Shown here: positions 16,676-24,896 of the stretch, one piece after another
Layout of the letters: every line of letters begins with the position of its first letter
How positions within the stretch are numbered: the stretch's first letter is position 1
Assembly: GCF_003850345.1 (NCBI RefSeq)
Contig: NZ_CP027707.1
Span: forward strand, 2,914,001-2,978,000
DNA: 64,000 bases
Origin: Pseudomonas chlororaphis subsp. piscium
Lineage (GTDB): Bacteria > Pseudomonadota > Gammaproteobacteria > Pseudomonadales > Pseudomonadaceae
Direction of reading: 5' to 3'
Notes under the pieces: generated by a model
Told to the model about the DNA's origin: nothing
Database searches by the model: none
The model's input: the letters and a program-made list of their open reading frames with translations, nothing else
Translations under genes and position numbers: made by a program

Positions 16676-17998
16676 TCAGAGACTGGCCTGGTTGTCGCTG
16701 ACCAGGATCAGTTCGGCGCACAGGCCGCCACCTTCGCGATTGCTCAGGCGCAGCGAGCCGCCCAGGGCCACCGCCAGTTGCTGGGCGATGGCCAGGCCCA
16801 GGCCGGTGCCGCCGGTGTCGCGGTTGCGCGAGCTTTCCACCCGGTAGAACGGCTTGAGTACCTCCGCCAGTTGCTCTTCGCTGATCCCCGGGCCACGGTC
16901 CAGGACCTTGACCGACAGGCGCTCGCCGGCTTGTGCCTGGACCTCGATCCGCGCCGCGCCGGAGAACTTCAGCGCGTTGTCCACCAGGTTCACCAGGACC
17001 CGGCGCAGGGCGTGGGGGCGGGTGTCGATCAGCGCGCCGTTCTTGCCCGCCAGCTCGACGTCCTGGCCGGTGTCCTGGTAGTCGAACACCAGGCTGTCGA
17101 GAAAGGCATCCAGGTCGATGCGGCAACTGGCCTCGGTGGCGCCATGGATGCTGCGGGCATAGGCCACGCCCTCGCGCACCAGATGCTCCATTTCACTCAG
17201 GTCGTTCCACAGCTTGTCCTTCTCGGTGGAGTCGTCCATGAACTCGGCGCGCAGCTTCATGCGGGTGATCGGCGTCTGCAGGTCGTGGGAGATCGCCGCC
17301 AAGAGTTGCATGCGTTCCTTGAGGTAGGCGCCGATCCGCGCCTGCAGGGCGTTGAAGGCCTTGGCCGCGTGCACCACTTCGATCGGGCCTTGTTCGTCCA
17401 GGTGCACGCCGTGGGTATTGGGGTCGAGGCTGTCCACCGCCTGGGCCAGCCGGGTCAGCGGGCGCACAGCGATACGCACCGCCAGCCAGGCGCAGAGGAT
17501 CAACACCAGCAACTGCCCCAGCAGCACCGCCGGCAGCCAGGGCGACATCGGCATCAGCGCCGGGCGCACGTCGATGGTCACCGGGCTGCCGTCGACCAGT
17601 CGCAGGTGGGCCTGGTAGTGCTGGCGCGGGCCGGGAATGTTGTTGAATGCCAGCTCGTAGTCGCGGCCGAGGGCGTTCTTGATCGAGTACACCGAGACCG
17701 GTACATCCTCGCCGTCCAGGGGCTGGCCGGGTTCGCCGGCGCTGAGCAGGTAGCCATAGTTGCGCCGTTGCAGGCGTTGCAGCCAGGCGGGGCGCTCGGC
17801 GGCGGGCAGGCGGTCGAGAATGGCGATGGAGGTCGAGACGTCGCTCTCCAGGTTGCCGAGCATGGTCATCTTCGCGCTCTGGTAGCGCTCGTAGGACTGC
17901 GCGGCGAACGACAGGCCCTGGGCCAGTGCCAGGCCGATCAGGAAAATCAGCGACAGCCGCGAGGCGAGGGTGCGCGGCCAGTGCAGCGCCAGCTTCAT
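16676..17998 (-). CDS. Sensor histidine kinase of a two-component system
   Basis: A 440-residue membrane kinase. It has TM1 (about 13-34), a periplasmic domain of about 115 residues and TM2 (about 154-176), followed by HAMP and the H-box ISHDLQTPITRMKLR with His238. The N-box has N337/N341 (VLVNLVDNALKF), G1 is DRGPGIS and G2 is GGTGLGLAIAQQLA. It autophosphorylates and passes the phosphate to the response regulator whose stop overlaps its start by four bases (ATGA). The periplasmic domain has no Cys and only one His, so a direct metal-sensing role is not evident. The island context (DUF692, DipZ, DoxX) suggests metal or thiol stress. Confidence 0.92.
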   Translation of the reverse strand: MKLALHWPRTLASRLSLIFLIGLALAQGLSFAAQSYERYQSAKMTMLGNLESDVSTSIAILDRLPAAERPAWLQRLQRRNYGYLLSAGEPGQPLDGEDVPVSVYSIKNALGRDYELAFNNIPGPRQHYQAHLRLVDGSPVTIDVRPALMPMSPWLPAVLLGQLLVLILCAWLAVRIAVRPLTRLAQAVDSLDPNTHGVHLDEQGPIEVVHAAKAFNALQARIGAYLKERMQLLAAISHDLQTPITRMKLRAEFMDDSTEKDKLWNDLSEMEHLVREGVAYARSIHGATEASCRIDLDAFLDSLVFDYQDTGQDVELAGKNGALIDTRPHALRRVLVNLVDNALKFSGAARIEVQAQAGERLSVKVLDRGPGISEEQLAEVLKPFYRVESSRNRDTGGTGLGLAIAQQLAVALGGSLRLSNREGGGLCAELILVSDNQASL

Positions 17999-18735
17999 GA
18001 CGTGGCCTCGAGGATCTCCACCGGCAGCGAGAACACATAGCCCTCGCTGCGCACGGTCTTGATGTAGGCCGGTTCGCGGGCGTCGTCCAGCAGGCGCTGG
18101 CGCAGGCGGCTGACCAGCAGGTCGATGGAACGGTCGAACAGGTCGGCGTCGCGGCCCTGGGTCAGGTTGAGCAACTGGTCGCGGTTGAGCACCCGTTGCG
18201 GATGGTCGAGGAACACCCGCAGCAAGCGGTATTCGGCGCCGCTCAGGGCCACCAGGGTGCCGTCCTGGTCTAGAAGGTGGCGCGCGGTGGTGTCCAGGCG
18301 CCAGCGGCCGAAGCCCAGCAGGCGGCCGCTCTCGGTGACCACCAGGTTCGGCGGCAGCATGCGCGTGCGGCGCAGCACGGCATTGATTCGCGCCAGCAGT
18401 TCGCGGGCGGCGAAGGGCTTGACCAGGTAATCGTCGGCGCCCATCTCCAGGCCGATGATGCGGTCGGTCTCGTCGTTGCGCGCGGTGAGCATCAGCACCG
18501 GCGTGGCCTTGTGCTTGCCGGCGCGCAGCTCGCGGCACAGCAGCAGGCCATCGTCGCCGGGCAGCATGATGTCGAGCACGATCAGGTCCACCGGGGTGGT
18601 TTCCAGGAAGCTGCGCATCTGCCGTCCGTCAGCCACTACCGTGGTGCGCAGGCCGTTCTTTTTCAGGTAGTTGCCTACCAGCTCTCTGATCTCGCGGTCG
18701 TCATCGACTATCAATACGTGATCGACATGATCCAT
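17995..18735 (-). CDS. OmpR-family response regulator
   Basis: A 246-residue regulator. The receiver domain (1-120) has the acidic pocket DDD (11-13), phosphoacceptor D55 in LIVLDIMLPG and K106 in VKPFAAREL. The C-terminal winged helix (about 138-238) is of the OmpR type, with LSGAEYRLLRVFLDHPQ and YIKTVRSEGYVF. It is the first gene of the leftward operon with the kinase. TGTATC direct repeats spaced ten bases lie upstream of its promoter and also before two other genes of the island, as expected for an autoregulated OmpR-family activator (inference). Confidence 0.92.
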   Translation of the reverse strand: MDHVDHVLIVDDDREIRELVGNYLKKNGLRTTVVADGRQMRSFLETTPVDLIVLDIMLPGDDGLLLCRELRAGKHKATPVLMLTARNDETDRIIGLEMGADDYLVKPFAARELLARINAVLRRTRMLPPNLVVTESGRLLGFGRWRLDTTARHLLDQDGTLVALSGAEYRLLRVFLDHPQRVLNRDQLLNLTQGRDADLFDRSIDLLVSRLRQRLLDDAREPAYIKTVRSEGYVFSLPVEILEATS

Positions 18736-18801
18736 GGGGCTGCCTCTGTATAGGGTCGTGCTGCCTAGTTTATAGGGCCCGGCCGGCCTTGCCTGCGGGC
18801 C

Positions 18802-18887
18802 TTTGTATTGCAGTGTATCTGGCGCCTTGTTGAACACACGGCGATGCAAAACAAGGTTTTTCCGGCGCCTTTGTATCGCTCTGTATC
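18802..18887. promoter_or_regulatory. Two 10-base-period TGTATC direct-repeat sites between divergent operons
   Basis: TTTGTATTGCAGTGTATC (18802-18819) and TTTGTATCGCTCTGTATC (18870-18887) share the pattern TTTGTATYGCWSTGTATC, with half-sites ten bases apart. They lie 68 bases from each other in the region between the response-regulator gene (leftward) and the DUF2790 gene (rightward). The two copies look like paired binding sites for an OmpR-type regulator, one serving each operon. Confidence 0.6.
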
Positions 18888-19029
18888 CCCCGGCGGCGTG
18901 GATACGCAGGGAGACCGCAAGGGCGGTTTGCCGACACAAGCGCGATACCTCCCGCGCATTCAATGGGCGCCATCGAGGCACAGCCACTCGCCTCGCCACC
19001 CAAACCCATTGTCGCCCGAGGAAAGCATC

Positions 19030-19293
19030 ATGAAACGCACCGCCCTCTACGCCGCCTGCCTGTTCGCCGCCCTGAATATCTGCACCCTGTCGGCCCGTGC
19101 CGAAAGCACCGTGCAGGCCCAGACCTACAGCTATGGCACCGAGCTGGATATCCAGAAAGTCCTGTCGATGACCGAAGACGCCGAGCCGAGCTGCGGCGTG
19201 GTCAATGCGCGCATGACCTACCTCGATTCCCAGGGGCGCACCCAGGCCCTGGATTACCGCAAGTTCGCCAACAACTGTAACGACGGCAACTGA
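19030..19293 (+). CDS. DUF2790 small secreted protein
   Basis: An 87-residue protein with a Sec signal (MKRTALYAACLFAALNICTLSARA). The DUF2790 pattern follows: YGTELDIQKVLSMTEDAE, CGVVNARMTYLDSQGRTQAL and DYRKFANNC. Two mature-domain Cys residues could form a disulfide. The family is essentially confined to Pseudomonas and its role is unsettled. It is the first gene of a rightward set ending in DipZ. The TGTATC sites upstream suggest control by the adjacent two-component system. Confidence 0.8.
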   Translation: MKRTALYAACLFAALNICTLSARAESTVQAQTYSYGTELDIQKVLSMTEDAEPSCGVVNARMTYLDSQGRTQALDYRKFANNCNDGN

Positions 19294-19340
19294 GTGCACT
19301 CCCTTGTCATGTAGTCCCTGTTGAACATGAGGATCAGCCC

Positions 19341-19592
19341 ATGAATACCCTGAAAACCTGCCTGCTTTCCCTGACCTTGGCCCTGGCCGGCGTGGCCGTG
19401 GATGCCAGCGCCGCCGAGGCATCCTGCTCGACCTGCTTCCAGCTCAGCCCGCTCTCAAGTGCCAGCCCCTTGAAGCCTGCCACCTTGAAAGCGAGCACCT
19501 TGAAAGCCAGCACCTTGCAGACGCACAGCTGGCTGGCCGAAGGCGGCTACGAGCGCACCCCGCAAGGGATGCGTGCCGACAACCAGGCCTGA
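19341..19592 (+). CDS. Small secreted CxxC peptide of unknown function
   Basis: An 83-residue frame with a clear Sec signal (MNTLKTCLLSLTLALAGVAVDASAAEA). The mature part begins with CSTC and then has short repeats (SPLKPATLKASTLKASTLQT). I recognise no family. The CxxC, the placement 48 bases after the DUF2790 gene and 72 bases before the DipZ thiol-redox gene hint at a periplasmic thiol or metal ligand. It could be a substrate of the DipZ thioredoxin domain. Coding status is supported by the signal peptide and operon position only. Confidence 0.65.
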   Translation: MNTLKTCLLSLTLALAGVAVDASAAEASCSTCFQLSPLSSASPLKPATLKASTLKASTLQTHSWLAEGGYERTPQGMRADNQA

Positions 19593-19663
19593 ACCCGGCC
19601 TGCCACCCCTGAATACGCCCGCCGCCGATGGCGGGCGGACATTGACCGATCACAGGTGATGCC

Positions 19664-20884
19664 ATGTTGCTCATTGCGTTTCTCGGCGGGGTTCTGACCA
19701 TCCTCAGCCCCTGCATCCTTCCGGTGGTGCCGTTCCTGTTCGCCCGGGCCGACCGCTCGCGCGGCTCGGTGCTGCTGACCCTCGGCGGCATGGCGCTGAC
19801 CTTTGCCCTGGTGTCGAGCCTGGCGGTGGTCAGCAGCGACTGGATCATCCGCGCCAACGGCATCGGGCGCCAGCTGGCGCTGATCGTGCTGGGGCTGTTC
19901 GCCTTGTCGTTGATCTTCACCCGCTTCGGCAACTGGTTGGCGCGGCCCTGGGTCAGCCTGGGCAATCGCCTGGATGGCCTGCGCCTCGACCGGGCGCGCA
20001 AGCTCTCCGGGCCGCTGACGGCGCTGTTGCTCGGGGTGGCCACCGGTTTGCTCTGGGCGCCCTGTGCCGGGCCGATTCTCGGGGTGATCCTGACCGGCGC
20101 CATGCTGCAAGGGGCCAGCGCCCAGACCAGCCTGTTGCTGCTGGCCTACGGCCTGGGCAGTGCCTTGTCCTTGGGGCTGCTGATCTTCGCCGGAAGAGGG
20201 CTGGTCAACCGGCTCAAGCCGTCCCTGCCGGCCACCGCCTGGTTGCGCCGCGCCGCCGGTTACCTGGTGTTGCTGGCGGTGGTGGCGATCGGCAGCGGGG
20301 TGGACGACCGTCTGTTGGCCAGCACTTCATCTCAAGGTGGTGCGGCCCTCGAGCAGGGCCTGCTGAAGGCCGTGCCCAAGGCCCTGGACTACCTGATCGA
20401 CAAGGCCGGCGCCACGCCCGTCGAGACGCTGCCGAGCAAAGGCCCGATGCCTTCGCTGAGTGGCGCGGTGCAATGGCTGAACTCGCCGCCGCTGGACGCC
20501 GAAACCCTGCGCGGCAAGGTGGTGCTGGTGGACTTCTGGACCTACGACTGCATCAACTGCCAGCACAGCCTGCCCTATGTGAATGCCTGGGCGAAAAAGT
20601 ACGCCAAGGACGGGCTGCTGGTGATCGGCGTGCACACCCCGGAGTATGCCTTCGAAAAGGTCATCGACAACGTCAAGGCCCAAGTGCGCAAGCTGGATAT
20701 CGGCTACCCGGTGGCCATCGACAACGACTACGCGATCTGGCGCGCCTTCGACAACCAGTACTGGCCGGCCCACTACTTTATCGACGCCCGCGGGCAGGTG
20801 CGCTACAGCCACTTTGGCGAGGGCAGTTACGAGGCCCAGGAGCAGGTGATCCAGCAGTTGTTGCAGGAGGCCAAGGCGTCGTGA
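19664..20884 (+). CDS. DipZ: CcdA-type membrane domain fused to thioredoxin-like domain
   Basis: A 406-residue protein. Residues 1-230 form a CcdA/DsbD-beta-like membrane domain, with two half-site Cys motifs: LSPCILPVVPF and LWAPCAGPILG. A linker follows, then a periplasmic TlpA-like thioredoxin domain with the redox motif YDCINCQHSLPYV. It carries reducing power from the cytoplasm across the inner membrane to periplasmic thiols or peroxides. DipZ from Mycobacterium has the same architecture. The location after a DUF2790 gene and a CxxC peptide suggests it keeps island thiols reduced. Confidence 0.88.
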   Translation: MLLIAFLGGVLTILSPCILPVVPFLFARADRSRGSVLLTLGGMALTFALVSSLAVVSSDWIIRANGIGRQLALIVLGLFALSLIFTRFGNWLARPWVSLGNRLDGLRLDRARKLSGPLTALLLGVATGLLWAPCAGPILGVILTGAMLQGASAQTSLLLLAYGLGSALSLGLLIFAGRGLVNRLKPSLPATAWLRRAAGYLVLLAVVAIGSGVDDRLLASTSSQGGAALEQGLLKAVPKALDYLIDKAGATPVETLPSKGPMPSLSGAVQWLNSPPLDAETLRGKVVLVDFWTYDCINCQHSLPYVNAWAKKYAKDGLLVIGVHTPEYAFEKVIDNVKAQVRKLDIGYPVAIDNDYAIWRAFDNQYWPAHYFIDARGQVRYSHFGEGSYEAQEQVIQQLLQEAKAS

Positions 20885-20920
20885 GGCAGCGGTGGGTCAG
20901 TTACACCGCGTCGCGCCCAA

Positions 20921-21063
20921 TCGCCGGCAAGCCTGGCTCCTACAAGTTTTGCGGCGTATGCCGGATTCGTGGCAAACCCCGAACCTGTAGGAGCGAAGCT
21001 TGCTCGCGAGGCGTCCTGCCTGACACCCCGCGCAGCCCCGATCGCCGGCAAGCCAGCTCCTAC
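20921..21063. repeat. REP elements (TAGGAGC family) overlapping the azlD stop
   Basis: Three arms of the Pseudomonas REP family: TCGCCGGCAAGCCTGGCTCC (from 20921), TGTAGGAGCGAAGCTTGCTC (from 20986) and ATCGCCGGCAAGCCAGCTCC (from 21040). The last arm runs through the azlD stop codon (21060-21062). Similar copies occur at 22187-22270, 24897-25083, 28266-28372 and 40901-40940. Confidence 0.85.
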
Positions 21064-21374
21064 AACCACCACCGCAGCAGGAAAAAGAACGCCATGCTCA
21101 GCAGCATGCTGACCAGGGTGTTGCGGGTGTAGATCACCAGGACGATGGCCACCAGCGAGCTGATCAGGTACGGGTTGTCGTAGGCCAGGTTCAGCTGGTG
21201 CTCGGGCATGAACACGATCGGCCCGCAGATCGCCGTGAGCATGCCCGGTACGGCGAACCCGAGGAACTGTCGGGCGTTGCTGCTCAGGCGCACCGGCAGG
21301 CGCGGTTCGAGAAACACATAGCGGTTGAGAAACACCAGCAACCCCATGCCGAAAATCACTGCCCAGACCATCAT
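21060..21374 (-). CDS. azlD: AzlD-family branched-chain amino-acid exporter subunit
   Basis: A 104-residue membrane protein with about four hydrophobic segments (MMVWAVIFGMGLLVFLNRY, LGFAVPGMLTAI, YLISSLVAIVLVIYTRNTL). It is the small partner of AzlC in amino-acid export. It overlaps the azlC stop by ATGA. Its TAG stop is formed by bases of a REP arm, so the C-terminus ends LLRWWL at the repeat boundary. Confidence 0.85.
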   Translation of the reverse strand: MMVWAVIFGMGLLVFLNRYVFLEPRLPVRLSSNARQFLGFAVPGMLTAICGPIVFMPEHQLNLAYDNPYLISSLVAIVLVIYTRNTLVSMLLSMAFFFLLRWWL

Positions 21375-22069
21375 GTGCGCTCCCGGTAGAACTTGTTGCA
21401 GAGAAAACCCGCGGTCATGCCCATCAGGCCCGACAGCACCAGGGCCGAGCCCCATTGCCAGTAGCTCAGCAGCACCGAGCAGAACAGCGACACCGCCACG
21501 CAGACCAGGGTCGGCACATTGCGCACCAGCGGGGTGATCAGGGCGATAAAGGTCGCGGCGATGGAGAAGTCCAGGCCCAGGTGTTCGAGCCCGGGAATGG
21601 CGCGCCCGAGGACGATGCCGGCCAGGGTGAACAGGTTCCAGGCGATGTAGAACGTCAGGCCCACGCCGAGGGCGTACCAGCGGTCGAACTGCTGCTTGTC
21701 GTGCTGGCTGGTCAGGGCGAACAGCTCATCGGTGAGCAGGAACCCCAGGCCGACCCGCCAGCGTCCCGGCAGCGGGGAAATCACCGAGCGCAGGCTCATG
21801 CCGTACAGCAGGTGCTGGGAGGTCAGCAGCAGGGTGGTGAGCAGGATCGAGAAGATCCCCGCACCGCCCTTGAGCATGCCGATCGCCACCAGTTGCGCGG
21901 CGCCGGCGAAGACGATGCTCGACAAACCCTGGCCTTGCAGGGGCGTGAGATTGGCCTCGATGGCCATGGAGCCCGCCAGCAGGCCCCAGGGCGCGGTGGC
22001 CAGGGACAGCGGCATGATGGCAACGGCGCCGCGCAGGAACGCGGTACGGGGAAGAAGAACGCTGGACAT
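21371..22069 (-). CDS. azlC: AzlC-family branched-chain amino-acid exporter
   Basis: A 232-residue inner-membrane protein with the AzlC pattern: RGAVAIMPLSLATAPWGLLAG, IVFAGAAQLVAIGML, LLTSQHLLYGMSLR and LLTDELFALT. With AzlD it forms an amino-acid exporter. The start is placed at 22069, where the product begins MSSVLLPRTAFLRG; the longer frame upstream runs into REP sequence. No regulator gene is adjacent, unlike many azlCD loci. Confidence 0.88.
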   Translation of the reverse strand: MSSVLLPRTAFLRGAVAIMPLSLATAPWGLLAGSMAIEANLTPLQGQGLSSIVFAGAAQLVAIGMLKGGAGIFSILLTTLLLTSQHLLYGMSLRSVISPLPGRWRVGLGFLLTDELFALTSQHDKQQFDRWYALGVGLTFYIAWNLFTLAGIVLGRAIPGLEHLGLDFSIAATFIALITPLVRNVPTLVCVAVSLFCSVLLSYWQWGSALVLSGLMGMTAGFLCNKFYRERT

Positions 22070-22510
22070 GACAGCCTGCAACCAAGGAACGGAAACCGAC
22101 TGTGCCAGCCCTCGACGGGAATGGCTTGAACGATCTTGCGCACTTGGTGCCCGCGACCATTTTTTATTGCCAAGCCCAGGTTTGCCTCTGTAGGAGCGAA
22201 GCTTGCTCGCGAGGCGTCGTGTCAGGCACACCGCATCATCCCTATCGCCGGCAAGCCTGGCTCCTACAGAAGCGAGTGTTCGCTACAAATTCCACATTCG
22301 CCTGGCCATTCCGTAGAAGCCGCCCGCTGGCAATGGCGACAACCCGATCTGTCTGCTACAACGCTTCGTTAGCATCGGCCAGCTTCTCCCGCGGGGGAGG
22401 CGGGCTGTCATCTTCCTGCAACAGCCCCGTGCCAAGAAAGGTGTCTGGCCGATACCGGCCAGGTCACTAGGGGGCCGTTTACTAATCGCCCCATCCCAAG
22501 GAGAGGGTCT
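22070..22510. other. Intergenic region between azlC and the RNase T2 gene
   Basis: About 440 bases holding one complete REP (22187-22270), divergent promoters, and a small perfect hairpin, CTGGCCG-ATAC-CGGCCAG (22445-22462), about 50 bases before the RNase start. The hairpin lacks a T tract, so it is not an obvious terminator. No gene is seen. Confidence 0.5.
22187..22270. repeat. Complete REP hairpin (TAGGAGC family)
   Basis: Begins TCTGTAGGAGCGAAGCTTGC and ends GCCTGGCTCCTACAGA, making an 84-base element with complementary ends (TCTGTAGGAGC/GCTCCTACAGA). It is the best-formed copy of this family in the window. Confidence 0.85.
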
Positions 22511-23167
22511 ATGAGAAAACTTTTCGCAACCGCGGCGCTGGCCGCGCTGATGATCTGCACCGTCGGTGTCAGCCAGGCACGGGAGGCGCGGCAGCAGCGC
22601 GACTCGGTCGCCGGGGTGTTCGACTACTACCTGCTGTCGCTGTCCTGGTCGCCGACCTTTTGCCTGACCCATCCGGAAAACGAGCAGTGCTCCGGCAAGG
22701 GCTACGGTTTTGTCCTGCATGGCCTGTGGCCGCAATACGCCAAGGGCGGCTGGCCGGAGTCCTGCCCGCCCTTGACTCAATTGACCGCCGAAGAGCGGGC
22801 CAAGGGCCTGACCATGTTCCCCACCGGCAAGCTGCTGGAACACGAATGGAGCAAGCACGGCACCTGCAGCGGCCTGGGCGCCATGGGTTACCTGGATACC
22901 TCCGACCAGGCCCTGGGCAAGGTGAAGATTCCTGAAGTGCTGGAACCTTCGACCACCGTGCATTACTTCGAGGCCCGGGAGATCGAGCAGTTGTTTCGCC
23001 AGGCCAACCCGGGCATTCCCGACAAGGGCGTAGCGGTGTTGTGCAGCGGCCCGGAACTCTCCGAAGTGCGGGTCTGCCTGGACAAGAACCTGGGCTTCGG
23101 TGCCTGTGGCAAGGGCGTGCGCACCCAGTGCCGCAGCGGCGACATTCGCGTACCGCCGATTCGCTGA
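22511..23167 (+). CDS. Secreted/periplasmic RNase T2 family ribonuclease
   Basis: A 218-residue enzyme with a Sec signal (MRKLFATAALAALMICTVGVSQA). Both T2 active-site blocks are intact: CAS I YGFVLHGLWPQY with His70, and CAS II EHEWSKHGTC with Glu112, Lys115 and His116. It cleaves RNA without strong base preference through 2',3'-cyclic phosphates. In bacteria the family (RNase I in E. coli) is periplasmic and scavenges RNA. Eight Cys residues in the mature part suit a disulfide-stabilised fold. GGAGAGGG precedes the ATG. It appears monocistronic. Confidence 0.92.
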   Translation: MRKLFATAALAALMICTVGVSQAREARQQRDSVAGVFDYYLLSLSWSPTFCLTHPENEQCSGKGYGFVLHGLWPQYAKGGWPESCPPLTQLTAEERAKGLTMFPTGKLLEHEWSKHGTCSGLGAMGYLDTSDQALGKVKIPEVLEPSTTVHYFEAREIEQLFRQANPGIPDKGVAVLCSGPELSEVRVCLDKNLGFGACGKGVRTQCRSGDIRVPPIR

Positions 23168-23248
23168 CCGGCGAGCGGCCGGGGGAGGCGGCATAGGCCG
23201 GCCTGAGCATCTATGGTTGCAAGACACCCGTCTTCCTCCAAGGAGCCC

Positions 23249-24172
23249 ATGATGCTGCATATCCGCACCCCCCTGATCCTGCATCCCGGGTTGTCCACGG
23301 CCACCCGGCGCATCTGGCTCAAGCTGGAAAACCTGCAGCCCAGTGGCTCGTTCAAGATGCGCGGCCTGGGCCTGCTCTGTGCCCAGGCCGCGCAGCAGGG
23401 CAAGCGCCGCGTGGTCTGTCCCTCCGGTGGCAATGCCGGGCTGGCCACGGCGATGGCGGCGGCCAGCCTCGGCCTGCAAGCCTGCATCGTAGTGCCGCAG
23501 ACCACCCCACAAACCACCCGCGAGCGCATCGCCCGGACCGGCGCCGAGGTGCTGGTGCACGGCAAGGTCTGGGACCAGGCCAACGAGCGCGCGCTGCAAC
23601 TGAGCAGCGACGCCGACAGCGAATACGTGCCGGCCTTCGACCACCCGGTGCTGTGGCAAGGGCACAGCAGCATGGTCGATGAAATCCTCGAAGACTGTCC
23701 GCAGGTCGACACCATAGTGGCGTCGGTGGGCGGCGGTGGCTTACTGGCCGGCATCCTCACCGGCCTGTTGCGCCAGCAGCGCCAGGACTGCCGGATCATC
23801 GCCTGTGAAACCACTGGCAGCGCCTCCTTTGCCGCGGGGCTGGCGGCTGGGCACCCGGTCAAATTGGCGAAGATCGACACCGTCGCCAGCTCCCTCGGCG
23901 CCGCCCAGGTGGCGGCCTGGCCGTTGCAGCAGATCCAGGGTTTTCCCTATCAGTCGCTGGTGTTGTCGGATGCCGAGGCGATCCTCGGTGTGGTGCGTTA
24001 TGCCGACGATATGCGGCAATTGGTGGAGCCGGCCTGCGGCGTCTCGCTGGCGGTGGCCTACCTCGATCATCCGGCCATCGCCGCGGCGCGGGATGTGGTG
24101 ATCGTGGTGTGCGGCGGCGTCAGCATCAGCGCCCGCCAGGTGGCGGACTGGGGCGCTTCGCTGCCGGGCTGA
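23249..24172 (+). CDS. PLP-dependent serine/threonine ammonia-lyase-like enzyme
   Basis: A 307-residue fold-type II PLP enzyme. LENLQPSGSFKMRG carries the Schiff-base Lys36, CPSGGNAGLATAMAAASLG is the substrate loop and VASVGGGGLLAGILTGLL binds the phosphate. It resembles L-serine dehydratase/cystathionine-beta-synthase-like ammonia-lyases, which convert serine or threonine to a 2-oxoacid and ammonia. The start at 23249 has AGGAG five bases before ATGATG. The LysE-family exporter gene begins 57 bases downstream, so the pair may limit amino-acid excess (inference). Confidence 0.82.
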   Translation: MMLHIRTPLILHPGLSTATRRIWLKLENLQPSGSFKMRGLGLLCAQAAQQGKRRVVCPSGGNAGLATAMAAASLGLQACIVVPQTTPQTTRERIARTGAEVLVHGKVWDQANERALQLSSDADSEYVPAFDHPVLWQGHSSMVDEILEDCPQVDTIVASVGGGGLLAGILTGLLRQQRQDCRIIACETTGSASFAAGLAAGHPVKLAKIDTVASSLGAAQVAAWPLQQIQGFPYQSLVLSDAEAILGVVRYADDMRQLVEPACGVSLAVAYLDHPAIAAARDVVIVVCGGVSISARQVADWGASLPG

Positions 24173-24229
24173 ACGCGCCTGGTGTATGCTGGCCGACCTG
24201 TCGTGTCTGTGGTTTTACGGAGGGTTCGG

Positions 24230-24859
24230 ATGGACGCCACCACATTGTTTCTGTACGTCGTCACCGTCAGCGCGGTGATGATGACCCCGGGGCCGTCGAT
24301 GCTGCTGGCTCTCAATAACGGTGCCACTCATGGTATGCGTATCGCCGGTTGCGGCATGGCTGGCGCGATGCTGTCCGACCTGCTGCTGATCGGTGCGGTG
24401 GGCTGCGGCCTGGGTGCGTTGCTGCAAGCCTCCGAGCAGTTGTTCTCCCTGGTCAAATGGGGCGGTGCTGCGTACCTGCTGTACCTGGCGTGGGTGCTGT
24501 GGAAGGCACCGACCCAGGCGCTGGCCACGCAGACAGGCGGCAGTGCCAGCAGCGGGCGCGGGGCGTTTGTGCGGTCGTTACTGGTGGGGCTGTCGAACCC
24601 CAAGGGCCTGCTGTTTTTCTCCGCCTTCCTGCCGCAGTTCGTGCGCCCCGACCAGTCGGTGGCGCAGCAGTACCTGATCCTGGCGCTGGTCAGCACGGCG
24701 ATCAATTGCGTGATGATGGCGACCTACGCCTTTGGCGGGCGCTATGCCATGCGCACCTTCTCCGCGCGGGTGATGCTGTGGATCAACCGCAGCTGCGCCG
24801 GCATGCTCGCGGTCCTGGCGGTGGGCCTGAGCCTGTATCGGCGCAGCGATATCCGTTGA
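24230..24859 (+). CDS. LysE/RhtB-family amino-acid exporter
   Basis: A 209-residue membrane protein with about six helices. It opens with the LysE signature MTPGPSMLLALNNGATHGMR and continues with GLSNPKGLLFFSAFLPQFV, typical of RhtB exporters of homoserine, threonine and similar compounds. CGGAGGGTTCGG precedes the ATG at 24230. It is co-directional with the PLP ammonia-lyase gene. The substrate is not predictable. Confidence 0.88.
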   Translation: MDATTLFLYVVTVSAVMMTPGPSMLLALNNGATHGMRIAGCGMAGAMLSDLLLIGAVGCGLGALLQASEQLFSLVKWGGAAYLLYLAWVLWKAPTQALATQTGGSASSGRGAFVRSLLVGLSNPKGLLFFSAFLPQFVRPDQSVAQQYLILALVSTAINCVMMATYAFGGRYAMRTFSARVMLWINRSCAGMLAVLAVGLSLYRRSDIR

Positions 24860-24896
24860 AGCTGCATTGACCTGACAGACCGGCGTCCTGCTTCCT

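Noticed and set aside
18801..19033. Extension of the DUF2790 gene upstream to 18808 and a second frame at 18803
   Set aside because: The extra part covers the TGTATC regulatory sites, and a signal peptide begins exactly at the ATG at 19030.
21371..22231. Longer AzlC start at 22231
   Set aside because: The first 54 codons would be translated REP sequence; a family-like N-terminus begins at 22069.
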